DNA from: JAAFHN01 sp031421855
GTDB lineage: Bacteria; Pseudomonadota; Gammaproteobacteria; Burkholderiales; Burkholderiaceae_C
NCBI GenBank assembly: GCA_031421855.1
Contig: JANOPN010000112.1
Coordinates: forward strand, 1 to 6,752
Direction: 5' to 3'
Length of the DNA: 6,752 nt
In this document: positions 5,827 through 6,752 of the stretch, one piece after another
Layout of the letters: each line of letters opens with the position of its first letter
Numbering within the stretch: the stretch's first letter is position 1
Made by a program: the position numbers and the translations under genes
Notes under the pieces: generated by a model
Databases searched by the model: none
What the model saw: only the letters and a program-made list of their open reading frames with translations
Told to the model about the DNA's origin: nothing

Positions 5827-6282
5827 TCATTTTGGCATGATGACGGTGTCGATGACGTGGATCACGCCGTTGTCGGCTGCGATGTCGGTTTTGACGACTT
5901 TGGCCTTGTTGACCATCACACCGCCCTTGGTTGTGACTTCAAATGTGCTGCCTTGTACAGTTTTAACCTTGCCTGCTTTGACATCAGCAGCCATCACTTT
6001 GCCAGCGACAACGTGGTAGGTGAGAACCGCGGTGAGTTTGGCTTTGTCGGCGAGCAGGGCATCAAGCTTGGCTTTTGGGATTTTGGCAAAGGCTTCGTCA
6101 GTTGGCGCAAATACGGTGAATGGGCCTGGGCCTTTGAGTGTGTCGATCAACCCGGCAGCGGCCAAAGCAGTCGCGAGAGTCTTGAAACTACCAGCTGCAA
6201 CGGCGGTGTCGACGATGTCGGCGGCAAATGCTGGGGTGAGGGCTGCGGCTGAGAAGGCCAAGGCGATCAGGTGCTTTTTCAT
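5827..6282 (-). CDS. Secreted single-domain fasciclin (FAS1) protein
   Basis: A 151-residue exported protein. It has a Sec signal peptide MKKHLIALAFSAAALTPAFA with likely cleavage after residue 20 (AFA|AD), then one FAS1 domain. Family motifs seen are the H1 region GPFTVFAPTDEAFAKIP (53-69), the TYHVVAGKV segment with the YH pair (Tyr89-His90), and the C-terminal strand NGVIHVIDTVIMPK. FAS1 domains in bacteria and eukaryotes are extracellular or periplasmic and often linked to adhesion. No lipobox or anchor is present, so the mature protein is probably soluble or externally released. The start at 6282 is chosen because GGAG (6293-6290 on the minus strand) lies 7 nt upstream and the signal peptide starts there; a longer frame to 6468 adds non-signal sequence. 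It converges on lipoprotein 2 and is divergent from carA. Three phased repeats upstream suggest regulated expression. Confidence 0.95.
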   Translation of the reverse strand: MKKHLIALAFSAAALTPAFAADIVDTAVAAGSFKTLATALAAAGLIDTLKGPGPFTVFAPTDEAFAKIPKAKLDALLADKAKLTAVLTYHVVAGKVMAADVKAGKVKTVQGSTFEVTTKGGVMVNKAKVVKTDIAADNGVIHVIDTVIMPK

Positions 6283-6346
6283 GGTGAAACTCCAAAAGTG
6301 ACGGTTGGCACGAATTTGTGCGCTGTCAAAAAATGTTGACCCTCGA

Positions 6347-6376
6347 ATGTTACCAATCGGTCTTAAAAATAACCAA
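6347..6376 (-). promoter_or_regulatory. Possible fasciclin promoter overlapping the repeats
   Basis: On the minus strand TTGGTT (6376-6371), an 18-bp spacer and TAACAT (6352-6347) form a weak sigma-70-like promoter overlapping two of the ACC-n4-GGT repeats. An alternative -35 is a perfect TTGACA (6329-6324), but no acceptable -10 box follows it at 16-18 bp. The start point cannot be settled from sequence. Confidence 0.25.
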
Positions 6377-6401
6377 TCGGTCATGAAATAACCAAGTCGG
6401 T
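6352..6401. repeat. Three phased operator-like repeats upstream of fasciclin
   Basis: ACCAATCGGT at 6352-6361 and 6372-6381, plus the variant ACCAAGTCGGT at 6391-6401. Spacing start to start is 20 and 19 bp, close to two helical turns, so the copies face the same side of DNA. Each is an imperfect dyad (ACC...GGT). On the minus strand two of the three copies are followed by TATTT. The arrangement fits cooperative binding of a dimeric repressor or activator controlling the fasciclin gene, and perhaps carA as well. Confidence 0.7.
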
Positions 6402-6410
6402 GAAATGGTT

Positions 6411-6427
6411 GTTCATCGACCATGAAC
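6411..6427. promoter_or_regulatory. 17-bp palindrome at the presumed carA -35 region
   Basis: GTTCAT-CGACC-ATGAAC is a perfect 6-bp inverted repeat with a 5-bp centre. It ends 16 bp before the putative carA -10 box TAGAAT (6444-6449), covering the place where a -35 element would sit. It does not match the ArgR box pattern (TGAAT...ATTCA). Likely a binding site for a dimeric regulator. Confidence 0.5.
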
Positions 6428-6449
6428 CGGCATAGCAAGAGGTTAGAAT
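6421..6449 (+). promoter_or_regulatory. carA: Candidate carA promoter
   Basis: TAGAAT (6444-6449) is a good -10 box. The hexamer 17 bp upstream (CATGAA, 6421-6426) is a poor -35 and lies inside a palindrome, suggesting activator dependence or repression. Transcription from about 6456 would give a leader of roughly 157 nt. Confidence 0.4.
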
Positions 6450-6455
6450 GGAGGG

Positions 6456-6612
6456 CTTTCCCGAACAACCAAACGCCCTAGCGCAGTTCACCCCTCACAA
6501 CGAGCAATTCCATCACTTTTTCTCCTGCGCCCGTCTGCATTTTTGCGGTTCGGGGCGCTGTTGAGCACAAGTGGACTGGGCCCAGGGCGCATCCAATCCA
6601 TTGGAGAATCCC
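6456..6612 (+). promoter_or_regulatory. carA: Long 5' leader of carA with hairpin potential
   Basis: If the promoter at 6421-6449 is right, the carA mRNA has a long untranslated leader. It contains a 6-bp stem GCGCCC (6527-6532) / GGGCGC (6553-6558) enclosing 20 nt with a smaller TGCATTTTTGCG element. A weaker pairing AGGGC (6452-6456) / GCCCT (6475-6479) lies at its 5' end. No T run follows the main stem, so a classic attenuator is not evident, and no credible leader peptide was found. The role is unknown. Confidence 0.35.
6603..6607 (+). promoter_or_regulatory. carA: Ribosome-binding site fixing the carA TTG start
   Basis: GGAGA lies 5 nt upstream of TTG 6613. No ATG or GTG occurs in this frame between the site and the conserved CarA core, so this site supports TTG as the start. 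Confidence 0.75.
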
Positions 6613-6752
6613 TTGCTATCCCTGCTCGCGCCCCAGCATCCTCCCGCGATTCTTGCGCTGTCAGACGGCACCACGTTTGTCGGTCAATCGTTTGGTGCCA
6701 GCGGCCACACCGTTGGCGAAGTGGTGTTCAACACCGCCATGACGGGCTACCA
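6613..6752 (+). CDS. carA: Carbamoyl-phosphate synthase small (glutaminase) subunit, 5' part
   Basis: CarA hydrolyses glutamine and channels ammonia to CarB, which makes carbamoyl phosphate for arginine and pyrimidine synthesis in the cytoplasm. Only the first 46 codons are present; the gene runs off the right edge. The start TTG 6613 gives MLSLLAPQHPPAILALSDGT, followed by FVGQSFGASGHTVGEVVFNT and AMTGY. The ALxDGTxFxGxSxGAxG and GEVVFNTAMTGYQ pattern is the hallmark of the CarA N-terminal domain. The catalytic glutaminase domain lies outside the window. carB is expected further downstream, as is usual in this group. Confidence 0.93.
   Translation, partial: MLSLLAPQHPPAILALSDGTTFVGQSFGASGHTVGEVVFNTAMTGY

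Larger units (their letters stand above)
4018..5973. repeat. Tandem module copy B: lipoprotein, terminator, intact fasciclin
   Basis: Second copy of the duplicated convergent module described at 1868-3802. The stated end marks where nucleotide similarity with the copy A fasciclin remnant stops; the intact fasciclin gene continues to 6282. The lipoprotein genes differ by many substitutions and several indels, so the duplication is old. Confidence 0.75.

Noticed and set aside
6283..6468. 62-codon N-terminal extension of the fasciclin frame
   Set aside because: It would bury the Sec signal peptide inside the protein and run through the operator-like repeats; the 6282 start has a GGAG site at 7 nt.

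Overview
The window looks like a piece of a betaproteobacterial chromosome, most likely order Burkholderiales and probably a Comamonadaceae-type genome. This rests on the AccA and CarA protein sequences, the pairing of an AlkA-like glycosylase with accA, and moderately high GC with TTG starts. It is inference from family resemblance; no database search was possible.

Layout. Positions 1-60 hold a long T-rich tract. An AlkA-type DNA-3-methyladenine glycosylase gene follows (coding-looking sequence 91-678); an in-frame stop at 88-90 interrupts its conserved N-terminus, so it may be a pseudogene. Next, 29 bp on, is accA (708-1682, TTG start), the carboxyltransferase alpha subunit of acetyl-CoA carboxylase. 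After an intergenic stretch come two large paralogous predicted lipoproteins on the + strand (1940-3604 and 4091-5749). Each has its own look-alike promoter and ends at a near-identical hairpin terminator. A small secreted fasciclin (FAS1) protein (5827-6282, - strand) converges on the second lipoprotein. A control-rich intergenic region then leads to the 5' end of carA (6613 to window end, TTG start), the glutaminase subunit of carbamoyl-phosphate synthetase.

The most informative structure is in the middle. Just beyond the first lipoprotein's terminator lies a short decayed copy of the 3' end of the fasciclin gene (3710-3802, - strand). It sits at exactly the same 28-bp distance from the terminator as in the intact locus. 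The segment is therefore best read as a tandem duplication of a convergent module: lipoprotein, shared terminator, antisense FAS1 gene. In the first copy the FAS1 gene has been almost entirely lost. What remains has an 18-codon deletion between 5-bp direct repeats and a lost stop codon.

Function. The housekeeping genes (fatty-acid and carbamoyl-phosphate synthesis, alkylation repair) are ordinary. The lipoproteins and FAS1 protein are predicted to be exported. They may form a cell-surface or periplasmic adhesion/matrix module, but no biochemical function can be read from the sequence. The fasciclin/carA divergent region holds three ~20-bp-phased ACC-n4/5-GGT repeats and a separate 17-bp palindrome at the presumed carA -35 region, so both genes appear to be regulated there.
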